In this document: in pieces, positions 55,108-63,649 of the stretch
Position numbering within the stretch: the first letter of the stretch is position 1
Layout of the letters: each line of letters begins with the position of its first letter
Assembly (NCBI RefSeq): GCF_000759435.1
Contig: NZ_JRJG01000024.1
Coordinates: 1-64,000 of the forward strand
DNA: 64,000 nt
Origin: Hoeflea sp. BAL378
Lineage (GTDB): Bacteria > Pseudomonadota > Alphaproteobacteria > Rhizobiales > Rhizobiaceae
Reading direction: 5' to 3'
The notes under the pieces: model-generated
Databases searched by the model: none
Told to the model about the DNA's origin: nothing
What the model saw: only the letters and a program-made list of their open reading frames with translations
Program-made: the position numbers and the translations under genes

Positions 55108-55839
55108 TCAGGCATGCGCCGGCGGCAGGTGGTCCGGCTGCGCGGCCTTTTCCCCATTGGAATCGAGGATCTCGGTCCAGTAGCTCTGCGCGCGGCCCAG
55201 ATGGGTGTTCATCAGCGCCTGGGCCAGGATGCTGTCGCGCCGGTACAGGGCATCGAAGATCTGCATGTGCTCGTTGTGCGACTTGATGTTGCGCTCGGCC
55301 TTGCCGAAATAGATCGGCAGGCGCTGTTCGCTGGCCGCGTAGAAGCTCGAACAGATCTTGTAGAACATCTCGTTCTGCGTGGCGCGGACGATCTCGAGAT
55401 GAAACTCCCCGTCGAGCCGGTGCAGGCCGAGGCCGTCGGCGATCTGCTTTTCCGAGCGCGCGAGAATGTCGCGCAGCCGGTCGAGATTTTCCTCGGTCGC
55501 GCGCTGCGCCGCCAGTTCCGCGGCTTTGATTTCGTGGATCTTGCGCAACTCCACCGCTTCGAAGATCTGGCGCGGCAGCAGTTGCACGCCGGCGCGGGCC
55601 AGCAGCGCCATCGAGCTCAGCCCGGCCGAATCCATGGTCAGATAGATGCCCGATTTGGCGCGCCGCTCGATCAGTTGCAGCGCCTCGAGGATGGCGAGCG
55701 ATTCCCGCACCTGGCCGCGGCTGACCGCGAAATGCTCGGCAAGTTCCCGCTCCGAGGGCGCCTTGTCTCCATTGGCGCTGGCTGTCTTGACGATGTAGGC
55801 CACAAGGCCGGGGAGGAATTCGCTTTCGGTGTTCTTCAT
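55108..55839 (-). CDS. GntR family regulator, FCD domain
   Basis: A 243-residue protein. Its winged helix (KAPSERELAEHFAVSRGQVRES, residues about 26-47) is followed by an FCD domain (about 90-225) with metal ligands in LDGEFHLEIV (Asp, His), HNEHMQIF and MNTHLGRA. It sits between the MR/MLE and dehydrogenase genes and overlaps the former by 4 bases. FadR-subfamily proteins bind TNGTNNNACNA sites; four TGGT-NNN-ACCA sites around this regulon make it the best candidate regulator. Confidence 0.9.
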   Translation of the reverse strand: MKNTESEFLPGLVAYIVKTASANGDKAPSERELAEHFAVSRGQVRESLAILEALQLIERRAKSGIYLTMDSAGLSSMALLARAGVQLLPRQIFEAVELRKIHEIKAAELAAQRATEENLDRLRDILARSEKQIADGLGLHRLDGEFHLEIVRATQNEMFYKICSSFYAASEQRLPIYFGKAERNIKSHNEHMQIFDALYRRDSILAQALMNTHLGRAQSYWTEILDSNGEKAAQPDHLPPAHA

Positions 55840-57005
55840 GTGTCTCTGGCGTATTTCTGCAGAACGGCTTCTTTCATCGTGAAGCCGAGTCCCGGCTTTT
55901 CGGGAAACTCGATCATCCCGTCCCGCGCTTGGACGGTTTCTTCAACGATATCATGTATCATCGGATTGGCGCCAAGGGAAAACTCGACGGTGAAACTCGC
56001 CGGCGACGCCGCGCAGACATGCAGCCCCGCAAAGAAACAGGGCGCGCCCGCCCAAAGATGCGGCGCCAGCCGCAGGTTGAACGCCGAGGCGAGAGTGCCG
56101 ATGCGCATGGCTTCGGTAATGCCGCCGCAGAAGGCCGGATCGGGCTGGAAGATGTCGGCCGCGCGCAGGACGGCGAGATCGCGGAAGGCGTAGCGGGTGG
56201 CCTCGCTTTCGCCGGTCGCCACCGGAACCGACATCGCGGCGCGGACTTCGGCGATGCCCGCCTTGTCGTCGGCGATGATCGGCTCCTCGAACCAGGCCAG
56301 GTCGCAATCCGCGGCGAGATGGGCGAAGCGCTTGGCCTCGGCGACCGTGTAGGTGCCGTGCGCGTCCACGGCCAATTCGATGTCCGGGCCGAGCGCCTGG
56401 CGCGCGGCCTTGACCCGCGTGGCGGAGACATGCGGGGATCCGTCCATCGCGCCGACCCGCATCTTGACCGCGCGGAACCCGGCGGTGTCGATATAGGACT
56501 GCAACTGCTCGCCGATCTTCTCCGCGCCGGCCCATCCGCCCGAGGCGTAAGCCTGCATCCGCTCGGCCTTGCGCCCTCCGAGCAGTTTCCACACCGGCTT
56601 GCCGTCGGCCTTGCCGAGAATGTCCCACAGCGCGATGTCGATGGCGCTGATGGCGGCGACCGTCAGGCCGCGGCGCGCCATTTCCGGCATGGCGTGGCCC
56701 GCCATCGCCGCCTTTTGCGAGCGCACGCCGTTGTAGAGATCCTCCCAGATGAAGGCGATGTCCGCCGGGTCGCGCCCGATGATGCGCGGCCCGAAATCCT
56801 CATTCAGGAGCCGGACAAGTGTCGCGTAGTTTCCGGCGCTGCCGGCGGCATTCTTGCCCTCTCCCCAGCCGACGACGCCGTCATCGGTCTCGATGCGCAG
56901 GATCGCCGAGTCGAAGGTCCGCAAGGTCCCGAAGTCGCTCGTATGCTGCCGCGCGAGTTCGATCGGGATCTGGATCCACCGCGCATGGACGGATTTGACT
57001 TTCAT
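55836..57005 (-). CDS. Mandelate racemase/muconate lactonizing enzyme superfamily protein
   Basis: A 389-residue enolase-superfamily enzyme. The catalytic residues are recognisable: Lys in VKMRVGAMDG, Asp in LAVDAHGTY, Glu in WFEEPI and VATGESEA, and His in LAPHLWAG. This pattern fits acid-sugar dehydratases of the mandelate racemase subgroup. It shares the operon with a GntR regulator and a 2-hydroxyacid dehydrogenase, consistent with dehydration of an aldonic acid followed by reduction, which is inference. Stop and GntR start overlap by 4 bases. Confidence 0.87.
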   Translation of the reverse strand: MKVKSVHARWIQIPIELARQHTSDFGTLRTFDSAILRIETDDGVVGWGEGKNAAGSAGNYATLVRLLNEDFGPRIIGRDPADIAFIWEDLYNGVRSQKAAMAGHAMPEMARRGLTVAAISAIDIALWDILGKADGKPVWKLLGGRKAERMQAYASGGWAGAEKIGEQLQSYIDTAGFRAVKMRVGAMDGSPHVSATRVKAARQALGPDIELAVDAHGTYTVAEAKRFAHLAADCDLAWFEEPIIADDKAGIAEVRAAMSVPVATGESEATRYAFRDLAVLRAADIFQPDPAFCGGITEAMRIGTLASAFNLRLAPHLWAGAPCFFAGLHVCAASPASFTVEFSLGANPMIHDIVEETVQARDGMIEFPEKPGLGFTMKEAVLQKYARDT

Positions 57006-57063
57006 GACAGGACCCTCGCACCCCGGCGGCGGATCATCCGCCCCGGTGGACCGCCTCCACGGA

Positions 57064-57951
57064 TTACTTGATCAACGGCAGCAGCGTTTCCGCCGTAATG
57101 CGCATCTGGTCCGAATAGAATTTCTCGGTCAGCAGGCTTGAGCCATGGTCCTGGATGAACTTGAGCTGCTCCGGCGAGATGTCCACCGGCTCGCGCTCCA
57201 CCATGTCGGGATAGATCGCGGCGGGGGTACGGTCCACCGGCGCGACGAACTCGTTGGTGAGCGCGCCGTCATAGCCGATCTCCTTGAGCGTTGCCACGAT
57301 CCTGGGCCAGTCGAGATGGCCGAGACCGGCGGCAAAGCGGTTGTTGTCGGCGACGTGGAAATCATAGAGCCGCTTACCCGCCAGCCGGATGGCGTCGTAG
57401 ATGTTGGATTCCTCCATGTTGAGATGGTAGGCGTCCAGACACACGCCGCAATCGGGATGCACCGCATCGGCCAGCGCAAGCGCCTGTGCGCAGCGGTTGA
57501 AGATGTAGGTTTCGAACCGGTTGAGCGGCTCGATGGCGATCTTCACGCCGACCTTCTGGGAATGGGCGAAGCACTCCTTGGTGGCCTCGACCAGCCAGCC
57601 CCATTCCTCGTCCTCGGTCGCGTCGGGCTGCACCTTGCCCACGGTCGCCGGCACCAGCGTGATGATCTCGCCTTCGAGCTCGCTCACCATGGTCAGCACG
57701 CTCTTGACGTAGTCGACCGTGCGGGCGCGCTGGCCCTCGTCCTTGGCCGCAAGGTTGCGCTCGCCCAGCGTCAGCGTCACCGCGCCCCAGCAGCGGATGC
57801 CGTGCTCCTTGAGAAGCGCCCTGGTCTCCTTGGTGTCGTACTGGGTCGGTTCCCCGGAAATCTCGATGCTTTCATAGCCGAATTTCTTGATCCGCCGCAG
57901 CGTGACCTCCAGCGGCTCCGCCCGCATCCAGTTGTGTGTCGACAGATGCAT
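57064..57951 (-). CDS. Sugar isomerase/epimerase-like TIM barrel
   Basis: A 295-residue xylose-isomerase-like TIM barrel. Metal positions are suggested by IAIEPLNRFETY (Glu), VCLDAYHLNMEESN (Asp, His), DFHVADNNR (His) and LTNEFVAP (Glu). The EPLNRFE context is common in tagatose/psicose 3-epimerase and IolE-like proteins. The ATG at 57951 has a GGGAGGA site. A TGGT-TAG-ACCA operator lies 59 bases upstream, shared with the divergent isomerase gene. Substrate unknown. Confidence 0.83.
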   Translation of the reverse strand: MHLSTHNWMRAEPLEVTLRRIKKFGYESIEISGEPTQYDTKETRALLKEHGIRCWGAVTLTLGERNLAAKDEGQRARTVDYVKSVLTMVSELEGEIITLVPATVGKVQPDATEDEEWGWLVEATKECFAHSQKVGVKIAIEPLNRFETYIFNRCAQALALADAVHPDCGVCLDAYHLNMEESNIYDAIRLAGKRLYDFHVADNNRFAAGLGHLDWPRIVATLKEIGYDGALTNEFVAPVDRTPAAIYPDMVEREPVDISPEQLKFIQDHGSSLLTEKFYSDQMRITAETLLPLIK

Positions 57952-58009
57952 CTCAGTCCTCCCTTGCAGCCGGACTCCTCCGCCCCGCCACCTATAACAA
58001 TTGTCATTC

Positions 58010-58020
58010 TGGTTAGACCA
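58010..58020. promoter_or_regulatory. GntR/FadR-type operator, site 3
   Basis: TGGT-TAG-ACCA, 59 bases before the minus-strand isomerase start at 57951, in the divergent gap with the plus-strand isomerase gene. Confidence 0.65.
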
Positions 58021-58147
58021 ATTAATCTCAATTTTGGATCTAATCAAGTCTGGGCTCGCTATTTCTTTGGGATTAACCCCCATATTCAAGCCATTTTGTC
58101 CCTTGCGCGACGAATGTAAAAATGGTGTCGTAGTGGCAGCGGAATTT

Positions 58148-58158
58148 TGGTATTACCA
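58148..58158. promoter_or_regulatory. GntR/FadR-type operator, site 4
   Basis: TGGT-ATT-ACCA, the reverse complement of site 2, 37 bases before the plus-strand isomerase start at 58195. With site 3 it brackets the divergent promoter region. Confidence 0.65.
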
Positions 58159-58194
58159 GATCAGGCAGATCTGATCGCCAGCCACGGGGGCGCC

Positions 58195-59040
58195 ATGAAG
58201 ATCGGAATGAACATGTTCTTGTGGACGACCCATGTCGGCTCCGGGCACCGGGCGCTGCTGGCCGAGCTGAAGGCCTGCGGATTTGACGGCGTCGAGATCC
58301 CGATCTTCGAGGGAGACGTCGGCCATTACAGGGAGCTTGCGGTCCTGCTCGACGACCTGGGGCTTGAGCGCACCGCGGTCACCGCCATGGGCGATCCGTC
58401 GATGAACCTGATCGGCGACGCCGCGGCGCGCGCGAAGGGCGTCGACTACATGCGCGCCACCTTGGACAAGGCCCACGCGCTCGGCGCCGGACTGATCTGC
58501 GGTCCGATGCATTCGACCCTGGGCCATTTCTCGGGCGTCGGGCCGACGGAGGAGGAGTTCGCCCATTCGGTCGCGTCGCAGCGCCTGATCGGCGAGCATG
58601 CCGCCGGGCTCGGCATCACCGTCGCGCTCGAGGCGCTGAACCGGTTCGAATGCTATCTGGTCAACACCATGGATGGGCTTGCGGCCCATCTGGCGGAGAT
58701 CGGGCACCCGAACATCCGCGCGATGTACGACACGTTCCACGCCAATATCGAGGAAACGGACCCGATCGGCGCGCTCACCCGCAACGCCCGGCACGTCGCC
58801 CATATCCATATCTCCGAAAACGATCGCGGCGTGCCGGGGCGCGGCAACATCCCGTGGGCGGAGACCTATGCCGCCATCCGCGCCATCGGGTACGATGGAT
58901 GGCTGACCATCGAAAGCTTCGGGCGTGGGCTGCCCGATCTTGCCGCGGCCACCAAGGTCTGGAGGGACTTTGCCGAAAGCCCGGAGGCGGTGTATCGAGA
59001 GGGCTACCGCCACATCAGCACTTCGCTGGACGGTCCATGA
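58195..59040 (+). CDS. Sugar epimerase-like TIM barrel (tagatose/psicose 3-epimerase type)
   Basis: A 281-residue TIM barrel. Metal ligands are suggested by VALEALNRFE (Glu), AMYDTFHANIEE (Asp, His), AHIHISENDRG (His) and LTIESFG (Glu); CGPMHSTLGHFSG resembles D-tagatose 3-epimerase proteins. The ATG at 58195 is chosen; an earlier in-frame start would place the operator inside the gene. It is divergent from the previous isomerase and followed by a third isomerase and a MocA-type dehydrogenase. Confidence 0.85.
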   Translation: MKIGMNMFLWTTHVGSGHRALLAELKACGFDGVEIPIFEGDVGHYRELAVLLDDLGLERTAVTAMGDPSMNLIGDAAARAKGVDYMRATLDKAHALGAGLICGPMHSTLGHFSGVGPTEEEFAHSVASQRLIGEHAAGLGITVALEALNRFECYLVNTMDGLAAHLAEIGHPNIRAMYDTFHANIEETDPIGALTRNARHVAHIHISENDRGVPGRGNIPWAETYAAIRAIGYDGWLTIESFGRGLPDLAAATKVWRDFAESPEAVYREGYRHISTSLDGP

Positions 59041-59203
59041 GGCGTCGGGCCCGGCCTTGGAAGGGGAAACACGATATCAGGCATGGCGCCGATGCACCGT
59101 TTTCCGCTATCCACGACCGACACCGTCCCGCGCCCAAGCCGGGACAATCATGAGCATTGCGCCGCAAACGGCCGACCGAAATGACATATGGAGGAAACGA
59201 TCA

Positions 59204-60259
59204 ATGAAAACCATCAAGGGGCCAGCGCTGTTCCTGGCGCAATTCGCAGGCGACGCCGCGCCATTCAACTCCTGGAAATCGATCACCAAATGGGCCGCCG
59301 ATTGCGGCTACAAGGGCGTTCAGGTGCCGAGCTGGGATGGTCGTCTGATCGACCTTGCGAAAGCCGCCGCGTCGAAGGACTACTGCGATGACTTCAAGGG
59401 TGTCGCCGCGGAGAACGGCATCGAGGTGACCGAGCTGTCAACCCACCTGCAGGGCCAGTTGGTCGCCGTGCATCCCGCCTATGACGAAGCCTTCGACGGA
59501 TTTGCCGCTCCCGAAGTGCGCGGCAATCCCAAGGCGCGGCAGGAATGGGCGGTCGATCAGGTGCGCCTGGCGCTGAAGGCCTCGCAGCACATGGGCATCA
59601 ACGCGATGGCGAGCTTCTCGGGAGCGCTGGCCTGGCCTTACATCTATCCGTGGCCGCAGCGGCCCGCGGGCCTTGTCGAGACCGCCTTCGACGAGCTCGC
59701 CAAGCGCTGGCGCCCGATCCTCGACTATGCCGACGCGTGCGGCGTCGATGTCTGCTACGAGATCCACCCGGGCGAGGACCTGCATGACGGCGTCACCTTC
59801 GAGATGTTCCTCGAGCGCGTCGGCAATCATGCCCGCTGCAACATGCTCTACGATCCGTCGCACTACGTGCTGCAATGCCTCGACTACATCGACAACATCG
59901 ACATCTACAAGGACCGGATCAAGATGTTCCATGTCAAGGATGCCGAGTTCAACCCGACCGGCCGCCAGGGCGTCTATTCGGGCTACCAGCCCTGGGTCGA
60001 CCGGGCCGGACGCTTCCGCTCGCTCGGCGACGGACAGGTGGATTTCGGCGCGATCTTCTCGAAGATGGCCGCCAATGATTTCTCCGGCTGGGCCGTGGTC
60101 GAATGGGAATGCTGCCTCAAGCATCCCGAGGACGGCGCGCGCGAGGGCGCGCAGTTCGTCTCCGACCACATCATCCGCGTGACCGAGCGCGCCTTCGACG
60201 ATTTCGCCGACGGCGGCACCGATGACGCCGCCAACCGCCGCATGCTCGGCATTTCCTGA
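59204..60259 (+). CDS. Sugar isomerase/epimerase-like TIM barrel
   Basis: A 351-residue xylose-isomerase-like TIM barrel, longer than the two others. Key segments are WDGRLIDL, ELSTHLQGQLVAVHP, VCYEIHPGEDLHDG (Glu, His), MLYDPSHYVLQ (Asp, His), MFHVKDAEF (His, Asp) and VVEWECC (Glu). Such IolE/YcjR-like proteins often accompany Gfo/Idh/MocA dehydrogenases, as here. The ATG at 59204 has a GGAGGA site. It lies 163 bases after the previous isomerase. Substrate not known. Confidence 0.85.
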   Translation: MKTIKGPALFLAQFAGDAAPFNSWKSITKWAADCGYKGVQVPSWDGRLIDLAKAAASKDYCDDFKGVAAENGIEVTELSTHLQGQLVAVHPAYDEAFDGFAAPEVRGNPKARQEWAVDQVRLALKASQHMGINAMASFSGALAWPYIYPWPQRPAGLVETAFDELAKRWRPILDYADACGVDVCYEIHPGEDLHDGVTFEMFLERVGNHARCNMLYDPSHYVLQCLDYIDNIDIYKDRIKMFHVKDAEFNPTGRQGVYSGYQPWVDRAGRFRSLGDGQVDFGAIFSKMAANDFSGWAVVEWECCLKHPEDGAREGAQFVSDHIIRVTERAFDDFADGGTDDAANRRMLGIS

Positions 60260-60272
60260 GCGGGAGGAGACA

Positions 60273-61460
60273 ATGGCTATCGAAGGTTCCACCGCAACCG
60301 CGTCCCGCCGCATCCGCCTCGGCATGGTCGGCGGCGGACGCGACGCATTCATCGGCGGCGTCCACCGCATCGCCTCGCGCATCGACGATCGCTATGAGCT
60401 GGTCGCCGGGGCGTTCTCCTCGACGCCGGAAAAGTCGAAGGCCTCGGCCGCCGATCTCGGCGTCAGCCCCGACCGCGCCTATGGCGACTATGTCGAGATG
60501 GCCAAGCGCGAGGCGCGGCTGAAGAACGGCATCGAGGCGGTGGCGATCGTCACCCCCAACCACATGCACTATCCGGTGGCGCGCGAATTCCTCAAGCGCG
60601 GCATCCATGTCATCTGCGACAAGCCGCTGACCTCGACGCTTGCCGACGCCCGCAGGCTCGCCAAGGCGGCCGAAGCCTCGGGCGCGCTGTTCGTGCTCAC
60701 GCACAACTACACCGGCTACCCGATGATCAGGCAGGCCCGCGACATGGTCGCGGGCGGAGACCTCGGCAAGATCCGGCTGGTGCAGGTGGAATATGCCCAG
60801 GACTGGCTCACCGAGAATCTCGAGGTCACCGGCCAGAAGCAGGCCGGATGGCGCACCGACCCCGACCGCTCCGGCCTCGGCGGCTCGACCGGCGACATCG
60901 GCACCCATGCCTTCAACCTGGCGAGCTTCGTCTCTGGCCTGAAACTCGAGGAGCTCTGCGCCGATCTCGACGCCTTCGTCGAAGGCCGCCGGGTCGACGA
61001 CAACGGCCATGTGCTGATGCGCTTCGAAGGCGGCGCCAAGGGGATGCTCTGGTGCAGCCAGGTGGCCCCGGGCAACGAGAATGCCCTGAAGCTGCGCGTC
61101 TACGGCGAAAAGGGCGGGCTCGAATGGGCCCAGGAGGACCCGAACTATCTCTGGTACACGCCGCTCGGCCAGCCCAAGCGGCTGCTCACCCGCAACGGCG
61201 CCGGGGCGACCGCGGCCGGACAGCGGGTCAGCCGCATTCCGGGCGGCCATCCCGAAGGCTATCTCGAAGGCTTCGCCAACATCTACACCGAGGCCGCGCA
61301 GGCGATCCGGGCGATGCAGGCAGGCCAGCCGATACCGCCCGAGGTGTATTTCCCCGGAATCGAGGAGGGCCTCGCGGGCGTGGCCTTCGTCGCGGGCTGC
61401 GTGGACTCCTCCCGCCGCGGCGCAAGCTGGGTGAAATTCGGCTCCTACCTGCGCCGCTAG
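60273..61460 (+). CDS. Gfo/Idh/MocA family oxidoreductase
   Basis: A 395-residue NAD(P)-dependent sugar dehydrogenase. The N-terminal Rossmann segment is RLGMVGGGRDAFIGGVHR (residues about 13-30); VTPNHMHYPVAREFL and HVICDKPLTSTL hold the family Asp/Glu-Lys-Pro motif. The second half has GWRTDPDRSGLGGSTGDIGTHAFN, with the catalytic Asp/His positions. It starts 13 bases after the isomerase and has a GGGAGGAG site. Oxidation of a sugar or cyclitol to a keto form is likely, coupled to the neighbouring isomerases. Confidence 0.9.
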   Translation: MAIEGSTATASRRIRLGMVGGGRDAFIGGVHRIASRIDDRYELVAGAFSSTPEKSKASAADLGVSPDRAYGDYVEMAKREARLKNGIEAVAIVTPNHMHYPVAREFLKRGIHVICDKPLTSTLADARRLAKAAEASGALFVLTHNYTGYPMIRQARDMVAGGDLGKIRLVQVEYAQDWLTENLEVTGQKQAGWRTDPDRSGLGGSTGDIGTHAFNLASFVSGLKLEELCADLDAFVEGRRVDDNGHVLMRFEGGAKGMLWCSQVAPGNENALKLRVYGEKGGLEWAQEDPNYLWYTPLGQPKRLLTRNGAGATAAGQRVSRIPGGHPEGYLEGFANIYTEAAQAIRAMQAGQPIPPEVYFPGIEEGLAGVAFVAGCVDSSRRGASWVKFGSYLRR

Positions 61461-61535
61461 GGTCGTTCGCGCAAGTGCCCCGGGGGGCGCGCCGAGCCGG
61501 TTGGCCCCGCGCCAGCCGGTCTCGCGGGGAGCCGG

Positions 61536-62672
61536 CTAGGCGTTGGCGCGCAGCTTGTCGAGCCAGGTCTGCATCCAGTTGTCCTCGCGGGACTCCGGCT
61601 TCCGGCTGAGCTGGATGCAGGCCTCGGCCATGCGGATCGCCTCGCTGGGCCTTATGCCGAAATACTGCTGGAAGGCACGCGAGAAGGCGATTTCGCTGGA
61701 AAAGCCGGTGGAATAGGCGAGCTTCGCCACCGAGCCGCGTCCGGTGCCCACCGAGGCGAGCCTGAGCCTGGCGACCTTCAGACGCCGCTCGCGGATGTAG
61801 TCGGCAATCCCGCCGATCGGCTCGAAAAGACGGTACAGCGCCGAGCGCGACATCGCGAACTGCCGCATGATCATGTCGGTGGAGAGCGCCGGATTGGTCA
61901 GGTTGCGCTCGATGAAGACCTGGATGGTCTTCAGATTGATGTCCATCAGCGTTCCGTTTTCGGCCGCGATCGCCGCCGACAGCCCGGTTGACACGAGGAC
62001 GGAGGCCACCTCCGCCGCCAGGCCTCCGTCAGGCCCCGCCAGTTGCGGCGCGATCTTCGCCATCGACATCATGTGTTCGCCCAAAAGGACGCCGAGCGGC
62101 GTGGACCCGTCGAGGCGCGCCCCGTGCAGTTCGTCGATGGCCCTGGGCATCAGCCGGATCATCGACCGGGGCAGGATGAGGCTGATGATGTCCATGTCGG
62201 TGGTGTGGCTGCGCATCGGCCGGCTGAGATCGAAGCAGATGATGTCGCCTGCGAAGCCCTTTCCCATGCCGACATCGGCGGAATAGGCGGACTCGCCCTT
62301 CACATAGAGCTGGATCAGCAGGTGATCGACGCCGGTGGCGGCGACCAGTTCCTTCGAGCGGCAGAACCGCTGCGCGCTCGCCGATGACTTGCCGATCAGG
62401 AAGTGTCCGAGATTGTAGCTTGCGAGATCGGCGCTGAACCCCTCGAGGTCGTCACATTCGGGCTCCGCCTCGAACAGGCTGGCGACGCCGGCGCGCCACT
62501 GTTCGTAATTGTCCTTCCGGTCGAGCCCGGAGGACTGGATGAGCTGGTGTTCCACGCCGGGATTGGTCAAGGCCGCAGGCCCTCGACGGGCGTCCGCACG
62601 GGCAAGCGCCAGCCAGCATGCGATCGCGAACACGCAGGAAAAGTCTTCAGCACCGATTGCATCCAGATCCAC
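61536..62672 (-). CDS. AraC family regulator
   Basis: A protein of up to 378 residues. The last 110 residues hold two AraC helix-turn-helix motifs (ALSTDMIMRQFAMSRSALYRLF and VAKLAYSTGFSSEIAFSRAFQQ, then FGIRPSEAIR). The N-terminal half looks like the AraC-binding-like domain with HLLIQLYVKGES. The outer start is GTG at 62672; a GTG near 62555 would give a more usual start, so the N-terminus is unsure. It is convergent with the MocA-type gene; its target is unknown. Confidence 0.82.
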   Translation of the reverse strand: MDLDAIGAEDFSCVFAIACWLALARADARRGPAALTNPGVEHQLIQSSGLDRKDNYEQWRAGVASLFEAEPECDDLEGFSADLASYNLGHFLIGKSSASAQRFCRSKELVAATGVDHLLIQLYVKGESAYSADVGMGKGFAGDIICFDLSRPMRSHTTDMDIISLILPRSMIRLMPRAIDELHGARLDGSTPLGVLLGEHMMSMAKIAPQLAGPDGGLAAEVASVLVSTGLSAAIAAENGTLMDINLKTIQVFIERNLTNPALSTDMIMRQFAMSRSALYRLFEPIGGIADYIRERRLKVARLRLASVGTGRGSVAKLAYSTGFSSEIAFSRAFQQYFGIRPSEAIRMAEACIQLSRKPESREDNWMQTWLDKLRANA

Positions 62673-62848
62673 CCAGTCACGCGGCCCCGGAAAAGTGGGC
62701 GGGCCGCACCTGATCGTCGCCGGTGGAATAGCGACCCGGTCTCACCCAATGTCAAGACCCGAACAGCCCCAAGTCCCGCAACCATACCAGCCCGGCATGC
62801 CCCGGCCTCGCCAGCCAGGACGCCGGTGTTTCCCGTCCGCCGCCCGTG

Positions 62849-63649
62849 TCAGGCGGTGAGGAACCGCAGGGCCCGTCGGATCTCGAAGAAATCATCAGCC
62901 TTGAACGAGACGGCTCTTCCGCCGCGGGCGACGGCGCCGGGATACCAGGACGCCCGCCAGGCATCCGTCGGGTTGACGAATTCCACCACCACCTCGAACG
63001 GTCCCTCGAGCGCCGGAACCGGCCTGGGCGCCGCGGAGGCGAGAGCGGCCTCCACGCCTTCGCGGATCGCCTCGCACGCCCAGGCCGGGCTGATCGACAG
63101 GGCCGCGCGTCCGAAGCCTTCCAGCGTTGCAACCGTCGTAATGCCGGGCGCCAGGGCTTGGGCATCGGCGCAGATCTCGGCGTCTCCCGACAGGAACACG
63201 GATGGCACGCGGTAGCCGGCGGCGCAGAGCGCATTGATGGTGAACTCGGAGGCGACCTCGCCATTGAGCAGAAGCCGCGAGATCCGCAGCGTGGTCGTAT
63301 GGGCCAGGGGATTGGCCTCCGAGCCCGCCTTGGCATGATAGCCGGTGTAGATCGCGGCAGTGAAATCCGCCGATAGCCCGAACATCATGCCGTCCGGATG
63401 GCCCGACCATCCCCGCAGGATCCTCACGTAGGCGGGAAAGCGGTCCAGGCGCAGGTTGCGGCCGCTGTCATGGGCATCCTTCACCAGGATCTCGCTCGCC
63501 CCGGCGGCCCGGGCTCCTTCGCAGGCGGCCAGCACCTCCGCGGTCATCAGCTCGCGGAACTCCTGGTAATCCGGATGGGTGCGCTCGGCCTCGTCCCAAT
63601 GGGCGATCCCCGCGGTTCCTTCGATGTCGGCGGACAGAAACACTTTCAT
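62849..63649 (-). CDS. M55 family D-aminopeptidase (DppA-like)
   Basis: A 266-residue M55 metallopeptidase. Zinc ligands are recognisable in FLSADIEGTAG (Asp8, Glu10), VKDAHDSGRN (His), YTGYHAKAG (His) and VASEFTINAL (Glu). DppA-type enzymes release D-amino acids from short peptides. The ATG at 63649 overlaps the stop of the P1-family gene (ATGA), so the two peptidases are coupled. This pairing usually accompanies dipeptide or cell-wall-peptide importers, which may lie outside the window. Confidence 0.88.
   Translation of the reverse strand: MKVFLSADIEGTAGIAHWDEAERTHPDYQEFRELMTAEVLAACEGARAAGASEILVKDAHDSGRNLRLDRFPAYVRILRGWSGHPDGMMFGLSADFTAAIYTGYHAKAGSEANPLAHTTTLRISRLLLNGEVASEFTINALCAAGYRVPSVFLSGDAEICADAQALAPGITTVATLEGFGRAALSISPAWACEAIREGVEAALASAAPRPVPALEGPFEVVVEFVNPTDAWRASWYPGAVARGGRAVSFKADDFFEIRRALRFLTA

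Noticed and set aside
58147-58194. Upstream in-frame start of the epimerase-like gene
   Set aside because: It would place a TGGT-ATT-ACCA operator inside the coding region, and the extension matches no family N-terminus.
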